DNA of 64,000 nt from Methylomonas sp. 11b (lineage in GTDB: Bacteria > Pseudomonadota > Gammaproteobacteria > Methylococcales > Methylomonadaceae). Below are positions 43,219 through 54,329 of this stretch, piece by piece (position 1 is the stretch's first letter; the number at the start of each line of letters is the position of its first letter). The stretch is taken from contig NZ_KI911557.1 in NCBI RefSeq assembly GCF_000515215.1, forward strand, positions 2,537,741 to 2,601,740, in the 5' to 3' direction. Both the position numbers and the translations under genes were made by a program. The notes beneath the pieces were generated by a model that saw only the letters and a program-made list of their open reading frames with translations, had not been told where the DNA came from and ran no database searches.

Positions 43219-44523
43219 ATGCAACAAAACCCCATGACCGTTATCACGGAAATATTGCCGGACCAGCTACAAAAGCTGGAGGCGTATCTGGCGCCGATAG
43301 GCACCGATATCAAAAACAATCCGGTGATTAAATTTTCCAATTATCAACAACTGCACTACTGCACCTTTTTCGTTATCCCCGGCACGCATCCCTCGGAGGT
43401 GGATACCGGCGAGCCGGCGCTACTGGCTTTCGAAGCCAATATCGACGGCGACGTGAAGCAATTCGTCAACGATTTGCTTGCCGGTAATCCGGACTTTGTG
43501 AATACCGTGTATAGCTGCTGCAAGGATTATCCGGGCAATAACACCAGCCAACTGGCCGACTATTTATTGAAAAACGATTTCGGTGCTAATGCCTTTTATG
43601 TCGCTCATCCGGGGCAAACCCGCAACACCATTTACGAGCAACAGCAAATCCGCCAACGTATCCAAGACTACATCGACGCCAATCGCCCGGCACTCGCGGC
43701 TAAACAGCCCGCCGAGATTCATGCCGACATCGTCAAACATTTAGGTAACATCAACAAACCCACTCCGCAGCCGTTTTTGAACAACATGGGGCAAAACATC
43801 TTCAACGGCTTGCTGGTCGTCTTGGGCATATTGCTAGTGGGCGGCTTCTTCGGCATGTTCGGGCCGCTGGTGGAGTTTTTGGCAGTATTGGTACTGATCG
43901 CCGGCGTCGCATTCGCAGTGGTGTTGCGCTGGAATGAAATGCGCGACAAACAGGACGACAAGCCCTGGGTTGTTTCCGAGCAAATGGAAGCTATTCAGCG
44001 CGTGGAAGACCGGCAATTGCAAAACCATCTAACCAGCGTCATTGACATCAAACCCGGCTGGTTCAGATTGACCACCTTACGCGTGGTGCTGGCAGGCATC
44101 AATCTGGTTGCCAAACTAGTCGCCACCAAGGGCGACCTTAGCGGCATCGTCACCATCCATTTTGCCCGCTGGGTGATTCTGCCCGGCAACAAGCGCTTGT
44201 TATTTATGAGCAACTACGACGGTAGCTGGGAAAACTATCTGGGCGAATTTATCGACCACGCCAGCGTCGGCTTGACCGCGGTGTGGAGCAACACCCAACT
44301 GGGTAAGGACCGCGGCTTTCCGGATACGCAATGGCTGGCCTTGCGCGGCGGCTCCCGCGACGAACAACGTTTCAAAAATTTCGCCAGAAACAGCCAGCTC
44401 GCCGAGTTGGTTTGGTATAGCGCCTACATCGATTTGTCCGTGAAAAATGTCGCCAATAACCGGGCGATTCACGAAGGTTTATTTTCCACGACCAATCTGG
44501 CTGCTTGGCTGAGATGCTTATAA
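43219..44523 (+). CDS. Unknown protein with central membrane helices, between P450 and DyP peroxidase
   Basis: 434 residues from ATG at 43219 with AGAGGA upstream. I recognise no family. Residues 1-185 are soluble with an alpha/beta look (LHYCTFFVIPGTHPSEVDTG, EANIDGDVKQFVND) and read like a ferredoxin-type or DyP-like half. Residues 195-240 contain two adjacent TM helices (GLLVVLGILLVGGFFGMFGP, FLAVLVLIAGVAFAVVLRW). The C-terminal 190 residues are soluble again (HFARWVILPGNKRLLFMSNY, GFPDTQWLALRGG). It lies 41 bases after the P450 gene and 13 before the peroxidase gene. I infer a membrane anchor or partner linking the two heme enzymes. Confidence 0.7.
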   Translation: MQQNPMTVITEILPDQLQKLEAYLAPIGTDIKNNPVIKFSNYQQLHYCTFFVIPGTHPSEVDTGEPALLAFEANIDGDVKQFVNDLLAGNPDFVNTVYSCCKDYPGNNTSQLADYLLKNDFGANAFYVAHPGQTRNTIYEQQQIRQRIQDYIDANRPALAAKQPAEIHADIVKHLGNINKPTPQPFLNNMGQNIFNGLLVVLGILLVGGFFGMFGPLVEFLAVLVLIAGVAFAVVLRWNEMRDKQDDKPWVVSEQMEAIQRVEDRQLQNHLTSVIDIKPGWFRLTTLRVVLAGINLVAKLVATKGDLSGIVTIHFARWVILPGNKRLLFMSNYDGSWENYLGEFIDHASVGLTAVWSNTQLGKDRGFPDTQWLALRGGSRDEQRFKNFARNSQLAELVWYSAYIDLSVKNVANNRAIHEGLFSTTNLAAWLRCL

Positions 44524-44536
44524 AAGGACTCCAACA

Positions 44537-45892
44537 ATGACCACCATCGATAAATTAGAAGACGTACAAGGCATCGTGTTTAGCGGCTATAACAAGCATA
44601 TGGCCAACTGTAGCTATTACCTGTTAAAAATCGACGATGCCGGCAAAACCAAGCCCTGGCTGAAAAATCTGGTCGAACAAAAGCAAATCAGCCACGGCGC
44701 AGATAAACCGACCGACGAAACCGAAAACCGCATAAACCTGGCAATCAGTTATTCCGGTTTCGAACAGCTAAATCTGGATAAAGACAGCCTGTACAGCTTT
44801 GAGCTGTCCTTCCGGGAAGGCATGCATTCCGAGCATCGTTCGGCCCTATTGGGCGACCGTGGCATCAACGATCCTAGCGTGTGGGATTGGGGCAGCGGCG
44901 CCAAACGGGTGGATATGTTATTCATGCTGTTTTCCAAAAACGACGCTATCCACAACGCCAGCCAGAAATACCATGAAAAAGCCTTTAAAGGGGCCGGCTT
45001 GAGCGTCGTGCAGCGTTTGGATGCCGGCGAGAAAAAACAAGACGCCAACGGCTTTACTTTGGAGCATTTCGGCTTTGCGGACGGCATTTCAGACCCTGTC
45101 GTAGACGGCTTCCCGACTAACAGCGGCACCGGCGAAATCGCCACCGGCGAATTTTTGCTAGGTTATCCGAATCAATACGACGGCAAGCTTACCAAAATGC
45201 CACAGTTGGGTACTGCCGGCGAAGCCTTTGGCAAAAACGGCACCTATCTGGTGTTACGCCAGTTGAAGCAAGATGTCGGCGCGTTCTGGCAATTTATGGA
45301 AGAAGAAGCCGCACGCCAAGGTATTACCGCCGACTATCTGGCCGCCAAGTTCGTCGGCCGCTGGAAAAGCGGTGCAGTGGTGGAGCCCAATCAGGACACC
45401 GACCCTAACAAGGTCGATAACAGTTTTAACTTTACCAAAGACCCGCATGGCACCGGCTGCCCGCTGGGCTCGCACATTCGCCGCGCCAATCCCAGAGCAG
45501 TGGGATTGGGCGCTACCGAAGCGGAAGCACTAAAAGTCGCCAACCGCCACCGCATCCTGCGGCGCGGCCGCAGCTACGGCAATTTTCTGGAAAACCCGGC
45601 AAAAGACGACGGCAAAGAGCGCGGCTTGTTGTTCATCTGCTTGAACGCGAATATCGAGCGCCAGTTCGAATTTGTGCAACACACCTGGATCAACAGTGTC
45701 AAATTCGCCGGTTTGTACGATGAAGACGATCCGTTGATCGGCAGCGGCGTAGCGGAGAATCGCAATTTCACCATTCAGGATGAACCATTGCGGCGGCGGG
45801 TTTGCGGGTTTCAGCAGTTTGTCACCACGCGGGGCGGGAGTTATTTCTTTTTGCCTAGTTTGAGTGCGCTGGGGTTGCTGGGGAGTTCCTGA
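44537..45892 (+). CDS. DyP-type heme peroxidase
   Basis: 451 residues with AAGGA upstream of ATG. The distal catalytic loop is LEHFGFADGISDPVVDGF (GxxDG with Asp182), the proximal heme ligand lies in GCPLGSHIRRANPR (His313), and HRILRRGRSYG followed by LLFICLNANIERQFEFVQH are family blocks. No Tat signal or cargo-loading tail is evident, so it seems cytoplasmic. DyP peroxidases use hydrogen peroxide to oxidise dyes, lignin-like or other aromatic substrates. Here it is the third gene of an operon with a P450 fusion and an unknown membrane protein. Confidence 0.93.
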   Translation: MTTIDKLEDVQGIVFSGYNKHMANCSYYLLKIDDAGKTKPWLKNLVEQKQISHGADKPTDETENRINLAISYSGFEQLNLDKDSLYSFELSFREGMHSEHRSALLGDRGINDPSVWDWGSGAKRVDMLFMLFSKNDAIHNASQKYHEKAFKGAGLSVVQRLDAGEKKQDANGFTLEHFGFADGISDPVVDGFPTNSGTGEIATGEFLLGYPNQYDGKLTKMPQLGTAGEAFGKNGTYLVLRQLKQDVGAFWQFMEEEAARQGITADYLAAKFVGRWKSGAVVEPNQDTDPNKVDNSFNFTKDPHGTGCPLGSHIRRANPRAVGLGATEAEALKVANRHRILRRGRSYGNFLENPAKDDGKERGLLFICLNANIERQFEFVQHTWINSVKFAGLYDEDDPLIGSGVAENRNFTIQDEPLRRRVCGFQQFVTTRGGSYFFLPSLSALGLLGSS

Positions 45893-45927
45893 TTGAACAT
45901 TTTGAAGTAAGCATTTCCCGCTGGATA

Positions 45928-45965
45928 AGCTTGACGAAAGTAGCGCAGGCTCCTTTCGTCAAGCT
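45928..45965. repeat. Long perfect inverted repeat after the DyP gene
   Basis: Arms AGCTTGACGAAAG and CTTTCGTCAAGCT are 13-base perfect complements around a 12-base loop. It lies 36 bases after the DyP stop and is followed by a smaller GCAACG/CGTTGC hairpin. There is no T-run, so it is a possible factor-dependent terminator, a mobile-repeat relic or a protein-binding palindrome. Confidence 0.65.
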
Positions 45966-46141
45966 GCGGCAACGATGCCAAAGCGTTGCGGCTCCCACGC
46001 CCCCTTCTCCTCAACCTTTGGGTGCAACATACCTAAATTCTCGGAGCAATTGGCCATTTAAACTTTTCAGTTTTGCCTCATGGCAAACTCTAGACGCTTC
46101 TTCTATGCTTAAAATCAATGATTAACGGCCTGGAGGAGTTG

Positions 46142-46816
46142 ATGAGCATCAAGAATTGGCCTGCGGACGAACGACCCCGCGAAAAACTGTTGCAACGCGG
46201 CGCCACCGCGCTGACTGACGCCGAGCTGTTGGCGATTTTTCTGCGCACCGGCACGCCCGGCAAATCGGCGGTGGATATGGCCCGCGACTTACTGAGCGAA
46301 TACGGTTCCTTACAGGCTTTGCTCGGCGCCGATCAACACCGCTTCTGCCAAAGCAACGGTTTGGGCGATGCGAAATACGCCCAGTTACAAGCGGTTTTGG
46401 AAATGGCCCGCCGCCATTTTGCCGAGATCCTGCAACGCGGCAACGCCTTGACCAGCCCGGACATCACCCGCGCCTATCTCAGCGCCCAATTACGCAGCTA
46501 CAGTTTCGAAGTGTTCGCCTGCCTGTTTCTGGACAATCAGCATCGGGTGATTCAGTGGGAAGAATTATTTCGCGGCACCATAGACGGTGCCAGCGTTTAT
46601 CCGCGCGAAGTGGCGAAACGGGCCTTGTTTCACCACGCAGCAGCGGTCATATTTGCGCACAACCATCCGTCCGGCATCAATGAACCCAGTCAGGCCGACA
46701 GGCAAATCACCGACAAACTGAAACAGGCCCTAGGCCTGTTCGATATTCGCGTGTTGGATCATTTCATCGTCGGCGACGGCCAGCCCTTTTCGTTCGCGGA
46801 GCATGGACTGTTATAA
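46142..46816 (+). CDS. radC: RadC-family JAMM protein
   Basis: 224 residues from ATG at 46142, which has GGAGGAG upstream; an earlier ATG adds eight residues. The N-terminal helix-hairpin-helix part has [20 protein letters not shown], and the C-terminal JAB/JAMM domain has [18 protein letters not shown] (His-x-His ... Ser ... Asp zinc site) and DHFIVGDG. Full family length. RadC is historically linked to DNA repair, though its biochemical role remains poorly defined. Monocistronic here. Confidence 0.95.
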   Translation: MSIKNWPADERPREKLLQRGATALTDAELLAIFLRTGTPGKSAVDMARDLLSEYGSLQALLGADQHRFCQSNGLGDAKYAQLQAVLEMARRHFAEILQRGNALTSPDITRAYLSAQLRSYSFEVFACLFLDNQHRVIQWEELFRGTIDGASVYPREVAKRALFHHAAAVIFAHNHPSGINEPSQADRQITDKLKQALGLFDIRVLDHFIVGDGQPFSFAEHGLL

Positions 46817-47007
46817 ACTCACTCGCTCGGTCGAAACCGGGTTTCGAAGCATAGCGTCAGACGAACATAACGGCCCCAAAGGCTTTCCGCCGCCTGCCTG
46901 CAAAGTGTAGCTCAATCAAACCCTTTAAGTTGATTGACAAAACGCCTGGCGGCTCCCGCTTCCAATTGCTAATCTAGCTTTCGCTTAACGAAAACCCGGA
47001 GAAACCG

Positions 47008-47628
47008 ATGCCTTGCAACCCGGAACCCACGGCCGACCCAGTGCGGGAACGCCTGTTAAAAGCAGCGCTCGACAGTTTTCTATCCGACGACTACCACAAA
47101 GTCACCACTCGCCTGATCGCGCAGAAAGCTGAAGCCAATGTGTCAATGATTCGCTATTACTTCGGCAACAAAGAAGGCCTTTACGAAGAGATGATCCGCG
47201 ACACGATGGCACCGCTGTTAAAGGTACTGAATGGGCAAATGCTGGATTCGGTCGATGGCTTTGCCGACTTTCTCAACCTTTATTACCAAATCATGGCCGA
47301 ACATCCGGAATTCCCCAAGCTGATCTTGAAAGTATTGGCACTCAAACAGGGACCGGGCCGGCGTTTTATTCAACAACTATTGGCTCGCGGACGCACGAAC
47401 GGCGCAAAAAAGGTGGGAAAACTTAAATCCAGCGGGCAAGTGTCCGCGTCGATCGATCCCGACATTCTGCGGTTGGCTTTTGTCAGTCTGGCAATGATGC
47501 CGATGCTGCTGAAAGATATTTTCGAAGAGCAAATGGGCCGCCCGATGGATACCGCATTCTTGGCGCAACTCGCCGCTTTCAACGGCCGCCTGTTTTCCGC
47601 TGGCTTGGCGCCTAAGCCGTCTGCATAA
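47008..47628 (+). CDS. TetR/AcrR-family transcription regulator
   Basis: 206 residues with CGGAGAAA upstream. The HTH is VRERLLKAALDSFLSDDYHK with VTTRLIAQKAEANVSMIRYY and FGNKEGLYEEMI. The C-terminal ligand domain is helical and unremarkable. It is followed after 15 bases by an O-methyltransferase gene, so it most likely represses that pair in response to a small molecule. Confidence 0.92.
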   Translation: MPCNPEPTADPVRERLLKAALDSFLSDDYHKVTTRLIAQKAEANVSMIRYYFGNKEGLYEEMIRDTMAPLLKVLNGQMLDSVDGFADFLNLYYQIMAEHPEFPKLILKVLALKQGPGRRFIQQLLARGRTNGAKKVGKLKSSGQVSASIDPDILRLAFVSLAMMPMLLKDIFEEQMGRPMDTAFLAQLAAFNGRLFSAGLAPKPSA

Positions 47629-47643
47629 AACGGAGCATAACCA

Positions 47644-48768
47644 ATGTCATTACAAAAGCACGCCGGTGCGGTTTACCTGTTTAGCAAGTTACTGAAATTC
47701 GCGGACTGGTTGCAGCAACTGCCCCGTAAAATCATCCCGCCTCCCTTTAGGCTAATCCAGATCGGTTCGGCTTTCTGGCAATCGCGGGCACTATATGTTG
47801 CCGTTCGGCTGGATATAGCAACGACGCTGGCGAATCAAGCGCTTGCGGCCGAAGTTTTAGCCGCAAGGGTTTCGGCGCAAACGGATGCAGTCTATCGGCT
47901 GCTGCGCATGCTGGCCGCGCTGGGTATATTCGAAGAAATTTCGCCACGAATTTTCAAAAACAATGCGCTCTCGAATTACTTGCGGGAAGATCATCCCAAC
48001 AATGTTCGCGCGATGATTTTAATGCACAACGCGCCCGAGATGAGCCGGCCATGGTTCGAACAATTGGAGCCAGGCATACGCACCGGTAACATACCGTTCG
48101 AGAGTGTGCACGGCAACGAACTGTATGCCCATATGGACCGAAATACCGAATTCGATGCATTGTTCGCCCGCGCGATGGACAGCGTCGAAGCTTTAACGGG
48201 CGACAGTTACGCCCGTGATTTTGCCTGGGAACGGTTCGAGCGCGTTATCGATGTCGGCGGTTCAAAAGGCAGTAAAGCGTTGACCTTATTAAAGCTGCAT
48301 CCCCATCTAAGCGCAGTGGTGTTCGACCGGCCACAAGTCATTGATACCGCGGCTGACCATTGGGCCATCCATGCCGCGCCGCAACTGCTTGACCGCGTAA
48401 GTTTCGTGGCCGGCAACCTGTTAGAGTGGGCACCCGCCGCCAAAAACGGTAAAGACATTTACCTGCTCAGCGCGGTTCTGCACGGGATGGACCAGCAAAA
48501 CTGCGTTCGCACCCTGCGCAATCTTGCCGCAGCGATTGGCGACACCGGGGCTGTAATTGCCATTATGGAATTAGTCATGCCGGATTCCCCAGCTGATTTT
48601 GCCAGTGCCGCGTTCGATATGCAGATGTTTATGGCTACCCAAGGCCGAGAACGTACGCTTAGCGAATGGCATCAACTTTTCGCCCTAGCAGGGCTGGCGC
48701 TACACGAACAAGTCAATCTGCGCGCTATGGGTAAAATACTGGTCGTGATGCCGAACGTTGGTCTTTAA
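47644..48768 (+). CDS. SAM-dependent O-methyltransferase (acetylserotonin/caffeate type)
   Basis: 374 residues. Residues 70-130 form a winged-helix dimerisation domain (AQTDAVYRLLRMLAALGIFE). The SAM-binding domain has RVIDVGGSKGSKALTLLKL, VVFDRPQVIDTA and YLLSAVLHGMDQQNCVRTLR, the last with the conserved His-Gly-x-x-Asp-like region. Such enzymes methylate hydroxyls of aromatic or polyketide-like small molecules. The gene directly follows a TetR regulator, suggesting an inducible tailoring or detoxification step; no biosynthetic partner is adjacent. Confidence 0.88.
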   Translation: MSLQKHAGAVYLFSKLLKFADWLQQLPRKIIPPPFRLIQIGSAFWQSRALYVAVRLDIATTLANQALAAEVLAARVSAQTDAVYRLLRMLAALGIFEEISPRIFKNNALSNYLREDHPNNVRAMILMHNAPEMSRPWFEQLEPGIRTGNIPFESVHGNELYAHMDRNTEFDALFARAMDSVEALTGDSYARDFAWERFERVIDVGGSKGSKALTLLKLHPHLSAVVFDRPQVIDTAADHWAIHAAPQLLDRVSFVAGNLLEWAPAAKNGKDIYLLSAVLHGMDQQNCVRTLRNLAAAIGDTGAVIAIMELVMPDSPADFASAAFDMQMFMATQGRERTLSEWHQLFALAGLALHEQVNLRAMGKILVVMPNVGL

Positions 48769-48797
48769 TTCGGCCGCCGAACCGTTGCGGCAATAAA

Positions 48798-49532
48798 CTA
48801 TTGAGTATCTTGCCCTACCGACGGCCGGTACTGACTTAGCACCCTCTCCGCCAGACGCGAAAACGGCATGCTTTGGATCCACACCGAACCTGTACCTTTC
48901 AAGGTCGCCAGAAACAAGCCTTCGCCGCCGAACAGCATGCTTTTCAAGCCGCCGCTCATACCGATGTTGTAATCGATATCGCCGCTGAAGGCCACCAGAC
49001 AGCCGGTATCCAGACGCAAGGTTTCGTTACGCAACTCCTTGCGAATCACCGTGCCGCCGGCGTGAATAAAGGCCATGCCGTCACCGCGCAGGCGTTGCAG
49101 AATAAAACCTTCGCCGCCGAAAAAGCCGCTGCCCAAGCGTTTGTTAAAGGCAATATCCACTTGGGTGCCGTACGCGGCAGCCAAAAACGCCGATTTCTGG
49201 CAAATCACCTCCTCACCCAATTCAGCCATATTCAATGCCGCGATTGAACCGGGAAACGGCGCGGCAAACGCCACCCGGCGTTTTTGCGAACCGTGATTGG
49301 TAAAATGAGTCAAAAATACCGACTCGCCGGTCAGCATACGCTTGCCGATACCAAACAGTTTATCCATCACCCCGCCGGAACCGTCGCCCATCTTGGCTTC
49401 AAAGTCGACATCTTGTTCGAGATAGGTCATCGCCCCCGCTTCGGCGATCACGGTTTCTTTGGGGTCGAGCTCGACTTCGACCATTTGAATGTCATGACCG
49501 ATAATCTGAAAATCGACTTGATGGCAACGCAT
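48798..49532 (-). CDS. TIGR00266/AIM24-family protein
   Basis: 244 residues, standard length, with AGAGGATA upstream of [60 protein letters not shown] with [17 protein letters not shown], and [20 protein letters not shown] are the conserved glycine-rich beta-helix blocks. Function in bacteria is unknown; the eukaryotic homologue Aim24 is mitochondrial. It is convergent with the methyltransferase gene and downstream of the GGDEF gene. Confidence 0.92.
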   Translation of the reverse strand: MRCHQVDFQIIGHDIQMVEVELDPKETVIAEAGAMTYLEQDVDFEAKMGDGSGGVMDKLFGIGKRMLTGESVFLTHFTNHGSQKRRVAFAAPFPGSIAALNMAELGEEVICQKSAFLAAAYGTQVDIAFNKRLGSGFFGGEGFILQRLRGDGMAFIHAGGTVIRKELRNETLRLDTGCLVAFSGDIDYNIGMSGGLKSMLFGGEGLFLATLKGTGSVWIQSMPFSRLAERVLSQYRPSVGQDTQ

Positions 49533-49581
49533 AGGTATATCCTCTTATTGAGTTGAAAAATTAAGCGCTTGCTGAGCAGAC

Positions 49582-51903
49582 TCAACCGAGCTGAAAAAAT
49601 TCATAGCAGCCGCGGCCATGCTGTTTGGCAAGATACATGGCCTGATCGGCGTGACTGAGTAAACAATCCGGTGTACCCACATCCAGCGGACATAAAGTAA
49701 TACCGCTACTGACACCAATCTTCGCGGTTTGCCCGCCGATATAGTAGGGCTGGGAAATCGCCTGATGAACACGCAACAAAGCCTGCTCACACTGCGGCTT
49801 GGATTCCAGACCGCCCATCAATAAGGCAAATTCGTCGCCGCCTAATCGGCACACCGTATCATCCTCGCGCAGATTAGCCTTTATCCGCTCAGCCACCTCG
49901 ATCAGCAATGTATCGCCAGCTTCATGGCCGAACTGGTCGTTGACCTGTTTGAAACCGTCCAGATCCATATACACGACGCCCAATAACGTACTATCGCGTT
50001 TACAGCGCGCCAAGGCCTGACAAAATCTGTCGTTGAACAAAATACGATTGGGCAATTGCGTCAATGGATCGTGATGTGCCAAGCGCTCGAGTTCCTGCTG
50101 CTGGAGTTTGGCTTGGGTAATGTCGGAAAACAAACCGACATAATTCAGAATTTCGCCGGTGCGGTTGCGCATCGCCGAGATCGTCAGCAATTCGACATAT
50201 AACTCGCCGCTCTTCTTGCGATTCCATATCTCGCCTTGCCAACAGCCCTCGGTTTGCAGGGTTTGCCACAAGTTTTTATAAAACTGCGAATCATGTTTTC
50301 CCGATTGCAGAATACTATGATTGCGGCCAATCACTTCCTCGCGGGTATAACCGGTTATCGCGCAAAACGTCGGATTAGCATCGATAATGTTGCCGGCCGC
50401 ATCGGCGATGGTGATGCCTTCATGCGCATCGCTAAACACTCTGGCCGCCAGTTGCAACTTATCTTCGGCGCGCTTGCGCTCGGTAATATTGGTCAAAATA
50501 CAATGAATAACCGCCGGACGGTTTTTATCGCCTTGCAAGCGACCGTCGAGAATCACGGTCAGCATGTGCCCCAATTTTGTCAGCAGCGACAATTCGCATT
50601 CCAACAAACCATAATGATTGAGCATTTGCAGTTTTAATTGAAAATCCTGAACCGATTCCGGCGCGACAAATTCAAACAATTTTCGGCCTATCAGTTCATC
50701 AACGTCGTAGTCCAGCAGCGCGCACAATTGCGGATTCACATCCAACAAATTACCTTGCCTATCCATTGCCAGATAAGCCACCGGCGAGTTTTCGAACAAG
50801 CTGCGGAACCGGCTTTCGCTTTGCCGTAACGACTCGGTCAATTGCAGGGCAATCGCAGCGTTTCGGCGCGCATTGATATAGGCCCAGGTAATAAAAAACA
50901 GCAAAAAGCTGATCAGCACCAACGCCAATACTTCAACCCAGGGCGGCTCGAATTTGGCGGTCTTGCTGAAGGCTGGCATGGCCGTGTAACGCAACGTCCA
51001 AAAATGCCCGCCCAAATCCAGACGCTGGCTGCGTGTCTTCGCATCATCCTGGGTTTTAAACGCTGCCGGCACCAAGCCGGTCTGGCTATCGTAAAGCAGG
51101 CCATCGGCGCTGAGATCGTCCTGATCAAAAATTTCCAGGCGCAAGGCCAATAAATCCTGTCCCAGGATGGCTTTCAGCAAGTCATTCATACGATAAGGAA
51201 TGTATACCCAGCCCAGTAGAGCGGAACGGCGCTGCTCTGAGGTTTGCGGGATGCTGCCGTTGCGATACACCGGGAAGTACGCCAACATTCCGGCTTGTAA
51301 ATCGGCCTTGGTTTCCTGGATTAGAACCACCTTACCGGTGTAGGCCAACTCGCCCTTATCCCGCGCACGCTCCATCGCTTTGCGCCGAATCGGTTCTGAG
51401 TACATATCGTAACCGAACGCGCGGAGATTGCGGCCGCTGAACGGTTCCAAATAGATGATGCTGGAATACTCGGTGCGCGGCTCTAACGGATTAACTACAT
51501 AGTCAGGAAAACCCTGGCGACGAATATCGGCAATATGCTGTTCGAGCTGCCCGGCGGGAATCCGAACCGTATAGCCCACGCCTTGCACCCCGGGATGGCT
51601 GCGATCCAACTCCAGCATTTCGACAAAAGCGCGCCAGTCCTCTCGGGTAACCTCGTCGCTGGCGGCGAATAAGCCGGCGGCGCTACGTAGCGTTTGGCCA
51701 TGCAAAGCCATGCGTTTGCTGATGTCGCTGGTAAGGCGTTGGGTTTCGAAATCGAAATATTCCTGTAAACGCTGCTGATAACGCCAATTCAGATCTTGCC
51801 AAGCCACAAACAAGGCAGACAGCGAAATCAGCAAAATCAGGAGAGCCGGATAGTAATGCCGGTAGCGCGCTAATAACTTTTGTGGAGCAGGGCCAGTAGT
51901 CAT
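49582..51903 (-). CDS. CHASE-PAS-PAS-GGDEF membrane diguanylate cyclase
   Basis: About 773 residues from ATG at 51903 with AGGGGAAAG upstream. TM helix (YYPALLILLISLSALFVAW), a periplasmic CHASE domain (VQGVGYTVRIPAGQ, YSSIIYLEPFSGRN), a second TM helix near VEVLALVLISFLLFFITWAY, two PAS domains (LFENSPVAYLAMDRQGNLLD; HEGITIADAAGNIIDANPTF), then GGDEF. The active site is CRLGGDEFALLM, with a RxxD inhibitory site (REDD) five residues before it. It should make cyclic di-GMP in response to an external ligand, with product inhibition. No EAL domain. Confidence 0.93.
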   Translation of the reverse strand: MTTGPAPQKLLARYRHYYPALLILLISLSALFVAWQDLNWRYQQRLQEYFDFETQRLTSDISKRMALHGQTLRSAAGLFAASDEVTREDWRAFVEMLELDRSHPGVQGVGYTVRIPAGQLEQHIADIRRQGFPDYVVNPLEPRTEYSSIIYLEPFSGRNLRAFGYDMYSEPIRRKAMERARDKGELAYTGKVVLIQETKADLQAGMLAYFPVYRNGSIPQTSEQRRSALLGWVYIPYRMNDLLKAILGQDLLALRLEIFDQDDLSADGLLYDSQTGLVPAAFKTQDDAKTRSQRLDLGGHFWTLRYTAMPAFSKTAKFEPPWVEVLALVLISFLLFFITWAYINARRNAAIALQLTESLRQSESRFRSLFENSPVAYLAMDRQGNLLDVNPQLCALLDYDVDELIGRKLFEFVAPESVQDFQLKLQMLNHYGLLECELSLLTKLGHMLTVILDGRLQGDKNRPAVIHCILTNITERKRAEDKLQLAARVFSDAHEGITIADAAGNIIDANPTFCAITGYTREEVIGRNHSILQSGKHDSQFYKNLWQTLQTEGCWQGEIWNRKKSGELYVELLTISAMRNRTGEILNYVGLFSDITQAKLQQQELERLAHHDPLTQLPNRILFNDRFCQALARCKRDSTLLGVVYMDLDGFKQVNDQFGHEAGDTLLIEVAERIKANLREDDTVCRLGGDEFALLMGGLESKPQCEQALLRVHQAISQPYYIGGQTAKIGVSSGITLCPLDVGTPDCLLSHADQAMYLAKQHGRGCYEFFQLG

Positions 51904-52245
51904 GCTTTCCCCTGTTGATATCGGAATATTCCGTTTCAGACCGTCGACCAAATTAACGCCTAAATCTGCGCTTAAAAGTATAGCGTGGTCATTGCGATTA
52001 GTATCCGGCGGAATTCGGCATCAAACCATCGGTACTCACTGCTTGAAGATAATCCCCTGGGCACTTCGGAATAGTTAAATCTGTGGCCGGCGCTGCTCTA
52101 ACTTTCTAGCGGTTTGGGCAAAGCATTAGAGGCCGAGTGGGTGACGACCGGGAGAAGGCAATTGTTTAAACAGGTTGGGTGCCAGTCCTGTGTGGGCAGT
52201 TGGGCTCCCGCTGGAGCGGGAGTGCCCGATATTTTAAGAACCTGC
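51904..52245. other. Intergenic region between dapE and the GGDEF gene
   Basis: About 340 bases, containing the GGDEF promoter side and the 3' end of the leftward gene to the right. It has a strong hairpin at 52203-52228. No open frame with protein character. Confidence 0.5.
52203..52228 (-). terminator. GC-rich hairpin downstream of dapE
   Basis: Arms CTCCCGCT (52206-52213) and AGCGGGAG (52216-52223) are perfect, with GGG/CCC extending the stem. It lies 18 bases after the dapE stop on the minus transcript. There is no following T-run, so it is either a factor-assisted terminator or a 3' stabiliser. Confidence 0.5.
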
Positions 52246-53714
<1,469 letters not shown>

Positions 53715-53720
53715 GCAGTG

Positions 53721-53966
53721 TTAGCCTTCTTCGCCGGCCAGCAGTTCTTCGATGCTGGGCAGTGAGTCGTCGGCTTTGGCACGGGCTTTGTAAACATCGA
53801 CAAATTCCATGAAGGCTTGCTCCAAATCGTCCAGTACTTCTTCCTCGTCGGTCACCTCATCTTCCGGGATCTCGCCGGATTCCAGATAATCTTTTTGGAT
53901 AGCGATCTCGCCGTTCAGGGACAACAAGGCGAGGATTAGGGCATTATTGGAAATATTTTCTGGCAT
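53721..53966 (-). CDS. Small acidic protein of unknown function (81 residues)
   Basis: From ATG at 53966 (the open frame continues to 54062, but upstream residues look non-coding): MPENISNNALILALLSLNGE, then AIQKDYLESGEIPEDEVTDE and a helical, very acidic C terminus ending SLPSIEELLAGEEG. It resembles no family I know. It precedes the ArsC-like gene by six bases, hence is probably the first gene of a small operon with dapE. Helical and cytoplasmic by appearance. Confidence 0.68.
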   Translation of the reverse strand: MPENISNNALILALLSLNGEIAIQKDYLESGEIPEDEVTDEEEVLDDLEQAFMEFVDVYKARAKADDSLPSIEELLAGEEG

Positions 53967-54329
53967 GGTGTGCTCGCAGGTTAGGATTGAAGAGAAAAAC
54001 GGAGCCGGCAAAGCGGCATTAAAATCAGGTGCGCGGCTGCAGCGTATCGAAAGGGTTCGCATTCATGCTGTTTGGCCTCCTTGGCACTAGTGGCAGCATT
54101 GTAACGCATAGCCGCTCATCCTTGCCATGCGTTAACGCACCCTCGGCTACCACCACGTTCCGCCGCACAATTATTTTCCGTCCTGAATTCGACTGCTTGG
54201 CATCGCAGTATTCTTATTCGCGAACGCTAGCTTACCAGCTCGATATACAAATGCATTAGTCGGCCTCGAAAATCCCTCATGCCGACTCAACACTCACAGC
54301 GAGAGACGCCAGCCGGACACTCAAAATGT
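53967..54329. other. Intergenic stretch without supported features
   Basis: About 360 bases between two minus-strand genes. It probably contains the promoter of the dapE operon near 53980-54070. Open frames here have no protein character and no hairpin with a T-run is evident. Confidence 0.45.
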
